DNA from: Pusillimonas sp. UBA6240
GTDB lineage: Bacteria; Pseudomonadota; Gammaproteobacteria; Burkholderiales; Burkholderiaceae_B
Reading direction: 5' to 3'
Length of the DNA stretch: 5,994 nucleotides
Assembly (NCBI GenBank): GCA_002441445.1
Contig: DJWC01000008.1
Coordinates: forward strand, 1-5,994
Positions 5,867 through 5,994 of the stretch are shown piece by piece. The notes under the pieces are model-generated. The model did no database searches and had not been told where the DNA came from. It saw only the letters and a list, made by a program, of their open reading frames with translations. Numbering within the stretch: the first letter of the stretch is position 1; each line of letters starts with the position of its first letter. The position numbers and the translations under genes were made by a program.

Positions 5867-5994
5867 TTACTGCTTGCTGTGCGACGAGATATAGTCGACA
5901 GCTTGCTGAACCGTCGTGATTTTCTCGGCCTCTTCGTCCGGAATTTCAGTTTCGAATTCGTCTTCGAGTGCCATCACGAGCTCGACCATATCGA
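5867..5994 (-). CDS. acpP: Acyl carrier protein, C-terminal part, cut by window edge
   Basis: ACP carries acyl intermediates on a phosphopantetheine arm during fatty-acid synthesis. The last 41 codons plus stop are in the window; the rest lies beyond 5994. The visible protein reads DMVELVMALEDEFETEIPDE, then EAEKITTVQQAVDYISSHSKQ, which is the helix II to C-terminus part of bacterial AcpP. The modified serine of the DSL motif falls just outside: the window begins within the codon before the Asp. The strongly acidic composition and length to the stop fit AcpP. It precedes fabF, the usual fab-cluster order. Codons favour common ones (GAA, CTC), as in a highly expressed gene. Confidence 0.95.
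   Translation of the reverse strand, partial: DMVELVMALEDEFETEIPDEEAEKITTVQQAVDYISSHSKQ

Noticed and set aside
1..5994. CRISPR array, tRNA, rRNA, insertion sequence or phage genes
   Set aside because: No spaced direct repeats, clover-leaf segments, transposase motifs or terminal inverted repeats were seen; the window is filled by housekeeping genes in conserved order.

Overview
This window is a chromosomal housekeeping segment from a moderately high-GC betaproteobacterium. The order is probably Burkholderiales and the family perhaps Alcaligenaceae (Bordetella/Pusillimonas-like). That placement rests on gene order and on the general look of FabF, AcpP, RpoE and MucD; no search was run. All genes are on the minus strand, so the biological order is from high to low coordinates: acpP (3' end only) - fabF - a small YgfX-like gene - rpoE - rseA - rseB - mucD - lepA (5' end only).

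Region by region: 5867-5994 is the C-terminal half of acyl carrier protein. A 152-base gap follows with a large nested hairpin ending in six U residues, which looks like an attenuator or partial terminator ahead of fabF. fabF (4479-5714, GTG start) is a complete beta-ketoacyl-ACP synthase II. A 126-codon gene (4087-4467) comes next; it resembles the soluble C-terminal part of YgfX/CptA proteins but has no membrane hairpin, and its stop overlaps the rpoE start by 4 bases (ATGA). rpoE, rseA and rseB (1919-4090) are packed with 10-base or 1-base junctions, and the rseB ribosome binding site sits in a small hairpin at the rseA stop. mucD (370-1869) follows after 49 bases and ends at a strong intrinsic terminator (308-337). 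lepA starts at 253 and runs off the left edge.

Together, acpP and fabF belong to fatty-acid elongation. rpoE-rseA-rseB-mucD form the envelope-stress module: the sigma-E factor, its membrane-bound anti-sigma factor, a periplasmic co-regulator that protects the anti-sigma factor, and a periplasmic HtrA protease/chaperone. LepA (EF4) is a translational GTPase.

No wholly new system is visible. The points most worth a second look are: (1) the lepA fragment, whose residues ~26-75 look unlike a proteobacterial LepA and whose DNA is AT-richer than its surroundings, suggesting gene transfer or an assembly join; (2) the nested acpP-fabF hairpin; (3) the hairpin over the rseB ribosome binding site; (4) the membrane-less YgfX-like gene coupled to rpoE.
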